From the NCBI RefSeq assembly GCF_024172165.1, contig NZ_JAMZEB010000002.1, forward strand, positions 11,987,501-12,051,500: DNA of 64,000 bases, given 5' to 3'. The position numbers were made by a program, and so were the translations under genes. Below the pieces are notes generated by a model. That model was not told the DNA's origin and searched no databases. It saw only the letters and a list, made by a program, of their open reading frames with translations. Source of the DNA: Nonomuraea thailandensis. GTDB taxonomy: Bacteria > Actinomycetota > Actinomycetes > Streptosporangiales > Streptosporangiaceae. This document shows, piece by piece, positions 1 through 7,713 of this stretch; the stretch's first letter is position 1, and each line of letters opens with the position of its first letter.

Positions 1-117
1 GCCGATGCGCATGTTCAGGGCCATGAGCAGGACGAGCAGGACGAGCCCCGTCAGGGTGAGCGTGACACCGCGTGGCCGTACCCGCCAGGAGACGGCGGAC
101 ATCCGTAGGGTCGTCAC
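1..117 (-). CDS. FecCD-type iron-siderophore ABC permease, second subunit (N-terminal fragment)
   Basis: Only the first 39 codons lie inside the window. The GTG start overlaps the TGA of the upstream permease by 4 nt (GTGA), the usual arrangement for a translationally coupled second FecCD permease. The visible protein has a basic N-terminus followed by a hydrophobic stretch rich in Leu and Val, fitting the first membrane helix of such a permease. Identity as a FecCD partner is inferred from position and hydrophobicity; the diagnostic motifs lie beyond the window edge. Confidence 0.6.
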   Translation of the reverse strand, partial: MTTLRMSAVSWRVRPRGVTLTLTGLVLLVLLMALNMRIG

Positions 118-1148
118 AGGCGTACGGGCTTTCTGCGGCGGACCAGGGCGACGAAGAACGGGGCGCCGAGCAGCGCGAGCACCACGCCGACCTCCAGCTC
201 GCCCGGCGGGGCGACGACGCGGCCGACGACGTCGGCGATCAGGAGCAGGCCCGCGCCGATCAGCCCCGAGTACGGCAGCAGCCACCGGTGGTCGGTGCCC
301 GACAGGGGGCGGGCCAGGTGCGGCACGATGAGCCCGACGAAGGCCAGCGAGCCGCACGCGGCGACGGCCGCGCCCGACAGCAGGGTGACGGCGGCGACGC
401 CGATGGTCCTGGTCCTGGGGATGTTCTGGCCGAGGCCGCGGGCCACGTCCTCGCCGAGGGAGAGCGCGTTGAGCCCGGGGGCGTTGACCAGCGCGAGCAC
501 CAGCCCGGCCAGCACGAACGGGAGCACCTGCCAGACCACGTCGCCGCCCCTGGAGGCGATCGAGCCGGCCTGCCAGAAGCGGAAGACGTCCATCGCCTGC
601 TCGTCCAGCAGCACGATGGTCGAGGTGAGGGCGTAGAGCAGGGCGCTGACGGCGGTGCCGGCGAGCGCCAGGGTGACCGGGGTCGGGCCGCCCCGGCCGC
701 CGACCATGCCCAGCGCGAACACCGCCACGCTGGCCACCAGGGCGCCGGCCAGGCCGTACCAGATGTAGGCGAGCAGGCTGGATGCGCCGAGCAGGATGAT
801 CGAGGCCACCATCGCGAACGCCGCGCCCTGCGTGACGCCCAGCAGGCCGGGGTCGGCGAGCGGGTTGCGCGTGTGGCCCTGCATGAGCGCGCCGGCCACG
901 CCTAACGCGATCCCGGCCAGCACGCCCAGGGCGGTCCTGGGCAGGCGCAGGGAGCGGATGACGAGGTCGTTCTCGGTGCCGGTGGGGGCCGTGAGCGCGT
1001 GCCAGGCGTCGGCGAGCGGCACGGACTTGGAGCCGATCGTGATGCTCAGCACGACCGCCACCGCCACGCAGCCGAGCAGCGCGAGCAGCACGGTGACGCG
1101 GCGCCGGCGGAGGCCGTGGAGGCGCGGGGCGACGGCCACTGCGCTCAC
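114..1148 (-). CDS. FecCD family iron-siderophore ABC transporter permease
   Basis: A 344-residue polytopic membrane protein with the FecCD signature: RLPRTALGVLAGIALGVAGA, then QGHTRNPLADPGLLGVTQGA, and further on a block containing GLIVPHLARPLSG. It forms half of the inner-membrane channel that imports ferric siderophores with a lipoprotein receptor and an ATPase, neither of which is in the window. The GTG start is preceded by GAGGAGG at 6 nt. A 19-nt iron box lies about 46 nt upstream, so expression is probably repressed by an IdeR/DmdR-type regulator when iron is plentiful. A second permease begins in a 4-nt overlap with its stop. Confidence 0.92.
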   Translation of the reverse strand: MSAVAVAPRLHGLRRRRVTVLLALLGCVAVAVVLSITIGSKSVPLADAWHALTAPTGTENDLVIRSLRLPRTALGVLAGIALGVAGALMQGHTRNPLADPGLLGVTQGAAFAMVASIILLGASSLLAYIWYGLAGALVASVAVFALGMVGGRGGPTPVTLALAGTAVSALLYALTSTIVLLDEQAMDVFRFWQAGSIASRGGDVVWQVLPFVLAGLVLALVNAPGLNALSLGEDVARGLGQNIPRTRTIGVAAVTLLSGAAVAACGSLAFVGLIVPHLARPLSGTDHRWLLPYSGLIGAGLLLIADVVGRVVAPPGELEVGVVLALLGAPFFVALVRRRKPVRL

Positions 1149-1193
1149 CCACGTCCTCCTCAGCTCTGCCTCGTTCCGCTGAAGTATGACAGC

Positions 1194-1212
1194 TTAGGCT
1201 CGCCTTACCTAA
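1194..1212 (-). promoter_or_regulatory. Iron box (IdeR/DmdR operator)
   Basis: TTAGGCTCGCCTTACCTAA is a 19-nt imperfect palindrome with perfect outer arms TTAGG/CCTAA, very close to the established actinobacterial IdeR/DmdR1 consensus. On the minus strand it is followed by a CATACT-like -10, which leads into the FecCD permease gene. Its upstream end overlaps the stop codon of the neighbouring cysteine desulfhydrase gene. Confidence 0.82.
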
Positions 1213-2285
1213 TCCCGGTGCAGGAAGGCGCGCAGGTCCGCCAGGTGAGGCTCGATGTCCAGGCCCTGCTCCGCCAGCCAGCGCGGGTTTCCGTACGTGC
1301 CCTTGTACCGGTCGCCGCTGTCGCACACCAGGGTCACGATGCTGCCCTGCTCGCCCGACTCGCGCAGCTCCTGGACGAGCTCTACGCAGGCCGCCAGGTT
1401 CGTGCCCGTGGAGCCGCCGACGTCCAGGCCGGTGACCTCGCGGGTCCAGTGCATGGCGGCGATCGAGCGGGCGTCCGGCACGGCGATCATGCGGTCGATG
1501 ACGGTGGGCTGGAACGAGGGCTCCACGCGGGGGCGGCCGATGCCCTCGATGCGTGAGCCGGGGGCGGTCGCGGAGGCGTCGCCCGAGGTCCAGCCCGGGT
1601 AGAAGGCCGAGCCCTCCGGGTCCACGACGGCCAGGCGGGTGGCGTGGCGGCGGTAGCGGATGTAGCGGCCGATGGTGGAGGAGGTGCCGCCGGTGCCGGC
1701 CCCCACCACGATCCAGGCCGGCTCCGGATGGGGCTCCAGGGAGAGCTGGGAGAAGATGGACTCGGCGATGTTGTTGTTGCCGCGCCAGTCGGTGGCCCGC
1801 TCGGCGTAGGTGAACTGGTCCATGAAATGGCCGCCGGTCTCGGCGGCCAGGCGGTGCGACTCGTCGTAGATGGCGCCGGGGTCGTCGACCAGGTGACACT
1901 TGCCGCCGTAGAACTCGATGAGGTGGATCTTCTCCGGCGAGGTGGCCGCCGGCATGACCGCGATGAACGGCAGGCCCAGCAGCCGGGCGAAGTACGCCTC
2001 GCTGACGGCCGTGGAGCCGCTGGAGGCCTCCACGATCGTCGTGGACGGGCCGATCCAGCCGTTGGCCAGACCGTAGAGGAATAGCGAGCGGGCCAGACGG
2101 TGTTTCAGTGAACCTGTTGGGTGCACCGACTCGTCTTTCAAGTAGAGGTTTACTCCCCAGTGCGAGGGCAGCGGAAAGACGTGCAGATGTGTGTCGCAAC
2201 TACGGTTGGCATCGGCCTCGACCTTGCGTATGGCCTCAGCCACCCAGCGGCGTGTACCCGAATGGTGCCGGTCCACGAATCTCAT
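1209..2285 (-). CDS. cds1: PLP-dependent cysteine synthase/desulfhydrase family protein (Cds1-like)
   Basis: About 358 residues of the tryptophan-synthase-beta fold. The Schiff-base lysine is in HPTGSLKHRLARS (K61), the phosphate-binding loop is EASSGSTAVSEAYFARLLGLPF, and GAGTGGTSSTIGRYIRYRR is the second glycine-rich loop. Long stretches such as MDQFTYAERATDWRGNNNIA are, from memory, characteristic of mycobacterial Cds1 (Rv3684), a cysteine desulfhydrase linked to sulfide production. I place the start at the second ATG because a TAGCGT -10 hexamer ends exactly 6 nt before it, implying a leaderless transcript; an in-frame ATG lies two codons upstream. Its stop codon overlaps the iron box of the next gene. 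Confidence 0.85.
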   Translation of the reverse strand: MRFVDRHHSGTRRWVAEAIRKVEADANRSCDTHLHVFPLPSHWGVNLYLKDESVHPTGSLKHRLARSLFLYGLANGWIGPSTTIVEASSGSTAVSEAYFARLLGLPFIAVMPAATSPEKIHLIEFYGGKCHLVDDPGAIYDESHRLAAETGGHFMDQFTYAERATDWRGNNNIAESIFSQLSLEPHPEPAWIVVGAGTGGTSSTIGRYIRYRRHATRLAVVDPEGSAFYPGWTSGDASATAPGSRIEGIGRPRVEPSFQPTVIDRMIAVPDARSIAAMHWTREVTGLDVGGSTGTNLAACVELVQELRESGEQGSIVTLVCDSGDRYKGTYGNPRWLAEQGLDIEPHLADLRAFLHRD

Positions 2286-2526
2286 CCTCATACGCTATCC
2301 CATGTGACTCTCGCCACTATTACTGCAGGATTGGTGGGTTAGTGTTATGATAATGAGACTTGTCCGGCCGTGGACGTGACCACGCACGCCGCGAGCAGAT
2401 GGACGATCAACCCCTTCTGACCATGGCGGAGCTCTCTAACGCGTCCCTTACTAGGGACTTGCGAAGATGGGACCGCTGTCAGACGGCTTGTGCCGGTACG
2501 GGGGATAGCGCAAGGGGGAATGAATT

Positions 2527-3120
2527 TTGATCACTATGACCGATGAGCAGCGTCAGGACTGGTTCGAGCGCGATGTCGTGCCCGTGACGTCGCAGCTGTT
2601 CGCCTCCGCCATGCGCCTGACCCGTAACACAGCCGACGCCGAGGACCTGGTGCAGGAGACGGTGGCCAAGGCCTACACGTCGTACCACCAGTTCCGTGAG
2701 GGCACCAACCTCAAGGCCTGGCTCCACCGGATCCTGACCAACAACTTCATCAACGACTATCGCAAGAAGCAGCGCTCGCCGAAGCTGTCCGCGGCCGAGG
2801 AGATCGAGGACTGGCAGCTGCACGCCGCCGAGTCCCACAGCTCGACGGGCCTGCGTTCGGCCGAGACCGAGGCGCTCGACCGGCTGCCCGACAGCGTCGT
2901 GATGAACGCCCTCCGCTCGCTCCCCGAGGACTTCCGCGTGGCCGTCTACCTGGCCGACGTCGAGGGGTTCGCCTACAAGGAGATCGCCGAGCGCATGGGC
3001 ACGCCCATCGGCACCGTGATGTCGCGGCTGCACCGTGGCCGCCGCCAGCTGCGGGGCATGCTGGAGGAGTACGCCCGCGAGGAGGGCGCCGTGCGCCTGC
3101 CCGCGCAGCGTGCCGCCTAG
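2527..3120 (+). CDS. sigR: ECF RNA polymerase sigma factor, SigR/SigH-like
   Basis: 197 residues with sigma region 2 (LFASAMRLTRNTADAEDLVQ) and region 4 (GFAYKEIAERMGTPIGTVMS). The stretch HQFREGTNLKAWLHRILTN and the EEIEDWQLHAAESH linker are typical of the thiol-oxidative-stress sigma factors SigR (Streptomyces) and SigH (Mycobacterium). In those genomes sigR is normally followed by rsrA, encoding a zinc-binding redox-sensitive anti-sigma factor. Here the next gene is on the opposite strand and its stop overlaps by 4 nt, so no RsrA lies beside it. The TTG start follows AGGGGG at about 9 nt; an ATG three codons in is an alternative. The 235-bp gap upstream carries promoters for this gene and divergent cds1 but no other gene. 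Confidence 0.88.
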   Translation: MITMTDEQRQDWFERDVVPVTSQLFASAMRLTRNTADAEDLVQETVAKAYTSYHQFREGTNLKAWLHRILTNNFINDYRKKQRSPKLSAAEEIEDWQLHAAESHSSTGLRSAETEALDRLPDSVVMNALRSLPEDFRVAVYLADVEGFAYKEIAERMGTPIGTVMSRLHRGRRQLRGMLEEYAREEGAVRLPAQRAA

Positions 3121-4025
3121 GTCCGCATGCTGAGATGGAGGCGGACGCGTAACAGCCCGTCCTCCGCCCGTAACTCCACCAGGTCGCAGAGCTGCCTGCT
3201 GATCCAGAGCCCGTATCCCCGTGGGGATTCGGGCTCTGGTGGTATGTAGCCGGGCAACGGGTCGTCGAGCGCGCCTCCGGGGTCGGCGATCTCGCAGACC
3301 AGCTCGCCGTCGCCGGTCCACATCGTGATCGTGCCGTGCCCGGCCCCGTGCTCGACGCTGTTGGCGGCGATCTCGGACACGCTGATCACCAGCGAGGTGA
3401 TGAGGTTGCGGTCCATGCCGGCGGAGCCGGCGTAGTCGCCGACGTGCCGGCGCAGCTTCTTCAGCTCCCTGGCGGTGAAGCGGAAGGTGCCGGCGTCGCC
3501 TGGCGGCTCGGGCAGCGGGGCCCGGTCGTCGTGCAGCACCAGCTCGTGCGGCTCGACGAAGCGGTTGCTGGTCATCTCGCCGTCGGAGCCGAGCAGCACG
3601 GGGTGGTTGACCGGGCCGTAGTGGAGCACGCTCTCCGGGACGCGGCGCAGGTCGTACAGGCAGAGCATGATGACCGCCGTCGCGCGGAGCGCGGCGTTGA
3701 TCACGGAGTCGCTGCGGATGAGCTCCCTGACCTGGCGCCCGCTCCTGCCCGTCCAGCTCGGCTCGCCGATCACCAGGGTGCGGCGGCCGCGGGTGTACTC
3801 GTGGTAGGCGGCCAGCATCCGGTACGGGTGGTCGTACCAGGAGGCGGGCACGCGGCTGTCGATGTACTCGGCCTCGCGCCCGAGGGCCTCGCGCAGGTGG
3901 GCCAGCTTGGCGGCGCCGGTGATCACCAGCACCCGCCTGCCCTCGTCCAGCGCGGCGCGCACCCGCGGCACCGTCAGATCCAGAAAGCACTCATCAGAGT
4001 CGTACGGCACGGCCACGTGCTTCAA
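3117..4025 (-). CDS. Anti-sigma regulatory factor with MEDS sensory domain and HATPase_c domain
   Basis: About 302 residues. The N-terminal half (HVAVPYDSDECFLDLTVPRV onward, with VLVITGAAKLAHLREAL) matches MEDS-type sensory domains. The C-terminal half is an RsbW-like ATP-binding fold with an N-box (VISVSEIAANSVEHG) and G-box elements (CEIADPGG, RGYGLWISRQLCD). Such proteins are thought to bind or phosphorylate anti-sigma-antagonists, or to bind sigma factors directly. A TTG at 4025 has GGTGAG close by; an upstream ATG at 4097 would overlap the EamA gene by 17 nt, so the start is uncertain. It converges with the SigR-like gene, but whether they act together is unknown. Confidence 0.78.
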   Translation of the reverse strand: MKHVAVPYDSDECFLDLTVPRVRAALDEGRRVLVITGAAKLAHLREALGREAEYIDSRVPASWYDHPYRMLAAYHEYTRGRRTLVIGEPSWTGRSGRQVRELIRSDSVINAALRATAVIMLCLYDLRRVPESVLHYGPVNHPVLLGSDGEMTSNRFVEPHELVLHDDRAPLPEPPGDAGTFRFTARELKKLRRHVGDYAGSAGMDRNLITSLVISVSEIAANSVEHGAGHGTITMWTGDGELVCEIADPGGALDDPLPGYIPPEPESPRGYGLWISRQLCDLVELRAEDGLLRVRLHLSMRT

Positions 4026-4080
4026 CGACTCACCATCGGAACGTGCCCGCACAGGGCGCACGGGCGAAACGTAGCAAGCG

Positions 4081-4920
4081 CTAGAGGTGCTGCGCAACGG
4101 CTATGAGCGCCACTGCGGCGAGCGCGCATACCACGCCGACCACCTGGACGGCCCGCAGCCGCTCCCCGAGCACGCGGTTGGCCAGCAGCAGGGTGCTGGC
4201 GGGGTAGAGCGAGACCAGCACGGCGACCAGGCTGAGCAGGCCGTCACGTTGCGCCAGGAGGTAGAGCACGTTCGCCGCCATGTCGAGCACGCCGGCCGCG
4301 AGGATGACGGGCAGCGAGCCGGGCCCCGGCCTGAGTGCGCGCCGGGTCAGCAGCGCCAGCAGGGCCACCGTGGACACCGACGACAGCCGCGCGCCGACCA
4401 GCGGCCACAGGCCCGCCTCGTGCGGAGCCATGGCGAGCAGGATGAAGAACCCGCCGAACCCGGCGCCGGCGGCCAGCGCGGTCAGCACCGAGGAGAGCGA
4501 GCCGTGCCCGCCGCCGGGCTTCTCCTGGCTCACCAGCAGCACCGAGCCGAGCGCCAGCACCACCCCCACGAGGGCCCAGACCTGCGGCCGCTCGCCCGTG
4601 ACGAGCCCGAACACCACCGGCAGCGCCGCCGAGGTGACGGCGGTCGTCGGGGCCACCACCGACATGACGCCCGTGGCCAGCGACCGGTAGAACAGCACCA
4701 GCCCGGCCGCCCCCGACAGCCCTCCGGCCAGGCCCCACAGCAGTGCCGCGTGGCTGTACGTGCCGGGCAGCAGCGGCAGCAGGCCGAGGATCAGCGCCAA
4801 GCCCGCGATCTGCGAGATCACGACGACGGAGAGCACCTGCGAGCGCCGGGTGGCCAGGCCGCCGAAGAAGTCCGCCGTGCCGTACACGATCGCGCAGGCG
4901 GTCGCCAGGAGCACCGTCAC
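4081..4920 (-). CDS. EamA/DMT family transporter
   Basis: 279 residues with about ten hydrophobic helices in two EamA repeats. The first runs VTVLLATACAIVYGTADFFG to the mid-protein linker SQEKPGGGHGS and the second continues to VAVLVSLYPASTLLLANRVL, the usual conserved end of repeat two. The family exports small metabolites; substrate is unknown. The GTG start is chosen because GAGGAGA lies 6 nt upstream; an ATG 7 codons earlier lacks a good site. It is divergent from an XRE-cupin regulator, a common pairing for DMT exporters. Confidence 0.87.
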   Translation of the reverse strand: MTVLLATACAIVYGTADFFGGLATRRSQVLSVVVISQIAGLALILGLLPLLPGTYSHAALLWGLAGGLSGAAGLVLFYRSLATGVMSVVAPTTAVTSAALPVVFGLVTGERPQVWALVGVVLALGSVLLVSQEKPGGGHGSLSSVLTALAAGAGFGGFFILLAMAPHEAGLWPLVGARLSSVSTVALLALLTRRALRPGPGSLPVILAAGVLDMAANVLYLLAQRDGLLSLVAVLVSLYPASTLLLANRVLGERLRAVQVVGVVCALAAVALIAVAQHL

Positions 4921-4944
4921 CGTGATCTCCTCTCGGTTCAATGG

Positions 4945-4982
4945 AGTGGACTGTCAGTACAACACAGAGGGTACATTCCACT
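4945..4982. promoter_or_regulatory. Divergent EamA / XRE promoter region with inverted repeat
   Basis: The 91-bp gap between the EamA and XRE-cupin starts contains AGTGGA (4945-4950) and its exact inverse TCCACT (4977-4982), with centres 32 bp (about three helical turns) apart. Further CACT/AGTG half-sites lie towards the XRE start. This is a plausible autoregulatory operator; no functional evidence. Confidence 0.35.
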
Positions 4983-5011
4983 GCAAATTCATTTCACTAG
5001 ACTGCACTCCC

Positions 5012-5623
5012 ATGGAGGACCCGGAGCTCATCACACAGGCCATCGCGAACAACGTCCGCGCCCAGCGCGCCCACCGCGGGCTGACGCTCGACGCGCTGGC
5101 CGCCAGGTCGGGCGTGAGCAGGGGCATGCTGGTGCAGGTCGAGCAGGGGCGGACGAACCCCAGCGTGTCCACGCTGACCCGGATCGCCTCGGCGCTCGGC
5201 GTCACCGTGGCGCGGCTGGTCGAGGTGGCCGACGTGCCGATGGTGCGGGTGGTGGACAAGGCGGACGTGGTGGCGTTCCGCCAGGGGAACGGCGAGGCGC
5301 GGCTGCTGGTGGGCGCGGACATGCCGATGATCCTGGAGCTGTGGGACTGGCGGCTGGCCCCCGGCGAGCACCACGACGGCGACGCCCACCCGGCCGGCAC
5401 CCGCGAGATGCTGACGGTGCTGGAGGGGGAGCTGACACTCACGGTGTACGGCAAGAGTCACGTGATAGGGAAAGATGATGCCGTGCTCTTCACGGCCGAC
5501 CGCCCCCACCGGTACGCCAACAGGGCGGAGACCGAGCTCAGGTTCGTGATGGTGGTGGCCGAGCCACGCGAGCCCCACGACTCCCGCTATCCTCTGGACT
5601 CCCAGGACCCGCGCGAGCAATAA
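5012..5623 (+). CDS. XRE family transcriptional regulator with cupin domain
   Basis: 203 residues. An N-terminal Cro/CI helix-turn-helix (LTLDALAARSGVSRGMLVQVEQGRTNPSVSTLTRIASAL, residues about 25-65) is followed by a cupin barrel (LAPGEHHDGDAHPAGTREMLTVLEGELTLTVYG) that should bind a small ligand. The ATG at 5012 is the only sensible start close to the HTH. The gene is divergent from an EamA exporter, which it probably controls in response to that transporter's substrate. Confidence 0.87.
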   Translation: MEDPELITQAIANNVRAQRAHRGLTLDALAARSGVSRGMLVQVEQGRTNPSVSTLTRIASALGVTVARLVEVADVPMVRVVDKADVVAFRQGNGEARLLVGADMPMILELWDWRLAPGEHHDGDAHPAGTREMLTVLEGELTLTVYGKSHVIGKDDAVLFTADRPHRYANRAETELRFVMVVAEPREPHDSRYPLDSQDPREQ

Positions 5624-5769
5624 GCGCGAAAGTCCCCCTGATCACGCCCCGGAGTTTCATGATTACTCCATGTCTTGGACGGCTGATGCCCGTTGCTGGG
5701 TACATCCCTTGTGTGCGGTGAACGCCTGCGACGATCACCGCGCCGCGGAACGTCGGCAGGGGGTGGCGT

Positions 5770-6075
5770 GTGAGTGAGGCCCGAGCGGCGACGGAGAAAC
5801 TCCATGCGGAGCTTCATGGTCTGGGCGTCACCAGCGCGTACGAGGTGGGCGACGACGAGACCATCTCGGTGTGGATCGGCCTGGTCGTCCGTTACAGGGA
5901 TGGTTTTTACCGGTGGCAGGAAGGACCGGTGAAACGTCGGCATCTGGGTACGGATCCGGTCGGATGTGCCATGCGCGTGGCGCGCCGCTTCCAGGAATTG
6001 CAGGCGGATATCCCACTCTGGTGGGATGACCTGGCCAGGGAGCTGCGGGGGGTACCGGTCCAGGATTATCCGTAG
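5770..6075 (+). CDS. Hypothetical protein, 101 aa
   Basis: A small soluble protein starting at GTG with CAGGGGG just upstream. It has a Trp/Tyr-rich middle (WIGLVVRYRDGFYRWQEG) and ends with WWDDLARELRGVPVQDYP; no signal peptide or membrane helix. Codon bias and the ribosome-binding site support it as a real gene, and short proteins of this look are common in actinomycetes. I do not recognise a family. The deacetylase gene begins 31 nt downstream on the same strand. Confidence 0.6.
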   Translation: MSEARAATEKLHAELHGLGVTSAYEVGDDETISVWIGLVVRYRDGFYRWQEGPVKRRHLGTDPVGCAMRVARRFQELQADIPLWWDDLARELRGVPVQDYP

Positions 6076-6105
6076 GCCCCCGCATGCGGCGTTTCGGGGG
6101 GAAGC

Positions 6106-6900
6106 ATGCGCGTATGGGCCCTGCCGCTGGCCCTGGTCGCCCTGGTGAGCTGCGTGACAGCGTCGGTGCCGCGCCGCCCGCAGCAGGCCAGGGTGCAGAT
6201 CGTGCCGTCGAGGCCGGTCGTCGTCGATCCCTTGGCGCTCGCCAAACGGCTGAGATCGATGCAGCACGGCTGGCCGGCCAGCCGTAAGTTCGACTGCGCC
6301 CGGCTCAAGTGCGTGGCCCTGACCTTCGACGACGGCCCAGGAGAGCACACCGTGCGGCTGCTGGACATGCTGCGGCAGCGTGACGTGCGGGCCACGTTCT
6401 TCGTCATCGGGCAGATGGTGGCCGCCGACAAGGGCGGGCGGACCACCCGGCGCATCGTGGACGACGGCCACGAGATCGGCAACCACTCCTGGAGCCATCC
6501 GCCGCTCGCCGAGCTGCCGCACGAGGCGCTCAAGAAGGAGCTCAAGCACACCGAGAACATCGTGCAGCGGCTCACCGGCGTGCGGATGCGGGTGATGCGG
6601 CCGCCGTACGGGTCGACCGACGACGACGTCGCGGCCGAGACGCGCCGCGAGGGCCTGGCCCAGATCCTGTGGAACCTCGACACCCTCGACTGGCAGGACC
6701 GGGTCGCCACCACCGTGGCCAAGCGGGCGGGCGCCGCCAAGCCCGGCTCGATCGTCCTGCTGCACGACATCCACCGCAGCACGGTGGACGCCGTGCCGGC
6801 GATGCTCGACACGCTCGGCAGGAAGGGGTACACGTTCGTCACCGTGTCGGAGCTGTACGGCAGGACGCCCGCGCCCGGCAGGACCTACACCGCGCGCTGA
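6106..6900 (+). CDS. Polysaccharide deacetylase (NodB/CE4) lipoprotein
   Basis: 264 residues. A short signal sequence with lipobox-like LVSC (Cys16) suggests a membrane-anchored exported enzyme. The NodB domain shows motif 1 TFDDGP (Asp75, Asp76), motif 2 HSWSHP (His127, His131), motif 3 RPPYGS, motif 4 LDTLDWQDR and motif 5 LLHDIH: the full metal-binding and catalytic set of CE4 deacetylases acting on peptidoglycan or chitin-like sugars. The stop codon lies at the first unit of a 12-bp tandem repeat. Confidence 0.9.
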   Translation: MRVWALPLALVALVSCVTASVPRRPQQARVQIVPSRPVVVDPLALAKRLRSMQHGWPASRKFDCARLKCVALTFDDGPGEHTVRLLDMLRQRDVRATFFVIGQMVAADKGGRTTRRIVDDGHEIGNHSWSHPPLAELPHEALKKELKHTENIVQRLTGVRMRVMRPPYGSTDDDVAAETRREGLAQILWNLDTLDWQDRVATTVAKRAGAAKPGSIVLLHDIHRSTVDAVPAMLDTLGRKGYTFVTVSELYGRTPAPGRTYTAR

Positions 6901-6958
6901 CCCGGGCGCTGACCCGGGCGCTGACCCGGGCGCTGACCTGGGCGCTGACCTGGGCGCG
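6899..6958. repeat. 12-bp tandem repeat spanning a stop codon
   Basis: Five head-to-tail units of GACCCGGGCGCT, the last two with GACCTGGGCGC variants. The first unit contains the last two bases of the TGA stop of the deacetylase gene, and each later unit repeats a TGA in the same position, so a change in unit number would not alter the protein. Confidence 0.85.
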
Positions 6959-6991
6959 GACCTGTCGGTGCGGCGTGGCACTCTTGTCGGC

Positions 6992-7642
6992 ATGGGTTTC
7001 AGCGGCTTTCCCGACGAGGCGTTCCTGTTCTACGAAGGGCTCGAGGCGGACAACTCCAAGACGTACTTCGGCCGGCACAAGCACCTCTACGAGGAGGCGG
7101 TGCGGGCGCCCATGCTGGCGCTGACCGACGAGCTGGCCGCGGAGTTCGGCCCCGCCCACCTCTTCCGCCCCTACCGTGACGTGCGCTTCTCCAAGGACAA
7201 GGCGCCGTACAAGACCCATCAGGGCGCGTTCGTGGAGGCCATGCCGGGGATCGGGCTCTACGTGGAGATCAGCGCCGAGGGGCTGTTCGCCGCGGGCGGC
7301 GTCTACTCCACGGCCTCCGACCAGGTGGCCCGCTACCGGGCGGCCGTGGACGAGGACCTGTCGGGCAAGCCGCTGGAGGCGATCACTGGCGCGCTGGTGG
7401 TCGAGGGGTACGAGCTGCTGGGCGATCGGCTCAAGACGCGGCCCCGGGGCTTCGAGCAGGACCATCCGCGCATCGAGCTGCTGCGGCACCGGTCGCTCTT
7501 CGCCGGGAAACGGTTCGAGCCGCAGGAGTGGGTGCACACGGCGAAGGCGCGCGGGCGGGTCGAGCACGCCTGGCGGGCGTACGGGCCGCTGGTGGAGTGG
7601 CTGTGCACGCACGTACGGGGGAGCGAGCTGCCCCGGCGCTAG
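6992..7642 (+). CDS. DUF2461 (TIGR02453) family protein
   Basis: 216 residues. FSGFPDEAFLFYEGLEADNSKTYF at the start and PYRDVRFSKDKAPYKTHQGAF in the middle are hallmarks of the DUF2461/TIGR02453 family, widespread in bacteria and of unknown biochemical role. ATG at 6992 is preferred over the upstream GTG because the family begins at the FSGFP segment. There is no obvious ribosome-binding site, and CACTCT lies 7 nt before the ATG, so the message may be leaderless. Confidence 0.87.
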   Translation: MGFSGFPDEAFLFYEGLEADNSKTYFGRHKHLYEEAVRAPMLALTDELAAEFGPAHLFRPYRDVRFSKDKAPYKTHQGAFVEAMPGIGLYVEISAEGLFAAGGVYSTASDQVARYRAAVDEDLSGKPLEAITGALVVEGYELLGDRLKTRPRGFEQDHPRIELLRHRSLFAGKRFEPQEWVHTAKARGRVEHAWRAYGPLVEWLCTHVRGSELPRR

Positions 7643-7654
7643 CCCGGGCGCGCC

Positions 7655-7702
7655 GAGCCGGCCCGGCCGGTGCCCGGTCGGCGCCCGGCCGCGGGCCGGC
7701 TC
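7655..7702. terminator. Bidirectional terminator between convergent genes
   Basis: An 11-bp perfect stem (GAGCCGGCCCG with CGGGCCGGCTC) encloses a GC-rich inner segment. It lies between the converging DUF2461 and membrane-protein genes, with no T-tract, as is usual in high-GC actinobacteria. Confidence 0.6.
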
Positions 7703-7713
7703 ACTCCCGCAGG

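Noticed and set aside
114..1148. Siderophore biosynthesis cluster around the FecCD genes
   Set aside because: No NRPS, IucA/IucC or decarboxylase gene is in the window; only uptake permeases and the iron box are seen.
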